Positions 39,072-39,151 of a stretch of DNA of 39,151 nucleotides are shown here, piece after piece; position 1 is the first letter of the stretch; each line of letters opens with the position of its first letter. The notes below the pieces were generated by a model, which made no database searches, had not been told where the DNA came from, and saw nothing but the letters and a program-made list of their open reading frames with translations. A program made the translations under genes and the position numbers. This DNA comes from JANSXG01 sp965652425 (GTDB lineage: Bacteria > Planctomycetota > Phycisphaerae > Phycisphaerales > UBA1924), in assembly GCA_965652425.1 (NCBI GenBank), contig CBFGVX010000022.1, positions 1 to 39,151 on the forward strand, read 5' to 3'.

Positions 39072-39151
39072 CCCCACACCACCCGATGCTCGACCGGGGT
39101 GGCATCTATGAGCAAGCCGTTGTCAAGAGGTGATGCGGGAGGTTTCGCGGG

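Noticed and set aside
39108..39151. Start of a gene (MSKPLSRGD) running off the right edge
   Set aside because: Only 14 codons are visible, without a ribosome binding site or recognisable sequence.

Overview
The window is one continuous stretch of GC-rich, tightly packed bacterial chromosome. Several features suggest a planctomycete, most likely of the Phycisphaerae type: a chlamydial Hc1-like histone of 57 residues, a MoxR-DUF58-vWA-BatD locus, many low-similarity exported proteins, and short dispersed palindromes of a kind I associate with planctomycete genomes. This assignment is inference from gene content. No rRNA gene is present.

Left block (1-6.0 kb, minus strand): rplK-rplA-rplJ-rplL-rpoB, with rpoB running off the left edge. 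A strong stem-loop terminator or attenuator and a separate promoter candidate lie between rplL and rpoB. Upstream of rplK, where nusG and secE often sit, there is instead an exported Ser/Tyr-rich protein. Divergently, ftsW-murG (6.1-8.5 kb) encode the septal glycosyltransferase and the lipid II-forming transferase. They are followed by a small unknown protein translationally coupled to a diguanylate cyclase, the Hc1-like histone, a FabZ-like dehydratase, a UvrC-like protein with a degenerate nuclease motif, and mannose-6-phosphate isomerase.

Middle (13.9-21.8 kb, minus): a DegT-family aminotransferase lies downstream of a sugar ABC importer operon (solute-binding protein, two permeases, UgpC/MalK-like ATPase) that ends in a YmdB-like phosphodiesterase. 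The importer has a good promoter and a perfect operator-like dyad at its start site. One permease carries two large insertions. Then (22.0-26.0 kb, plus) come a 72-residue unknown, tRNA-Gln(CTG) with promoter and terminator, a coupled trio (membrane protein, SelL/peroxiredoxin-like protein, FAD amine oxidase/phytoene desaturase-like flavoprotein), and a CNNM/CorC-type CBS membrane protein.

Right block: an eight-gene operon (35.2 to 26.0 kb, minus), moxR-DUF58-unknown-batA-batB-batC-batD-batE, in which the seven genes after moxR all overlap their upstream neighbour. Divergently there is a Tat-exported Fe/Mn superoxide dismutase. A nested inverted repeat then separates it from queG and a sugar phosphate isomerase/epimerase-like TIM barrel gene (minus). 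The last kilobase contains a small HTH-like gene and a concentration of different perfect palindromes. Two of these lie in frame inside that gene, and this is the most unusual structure I see in the window.
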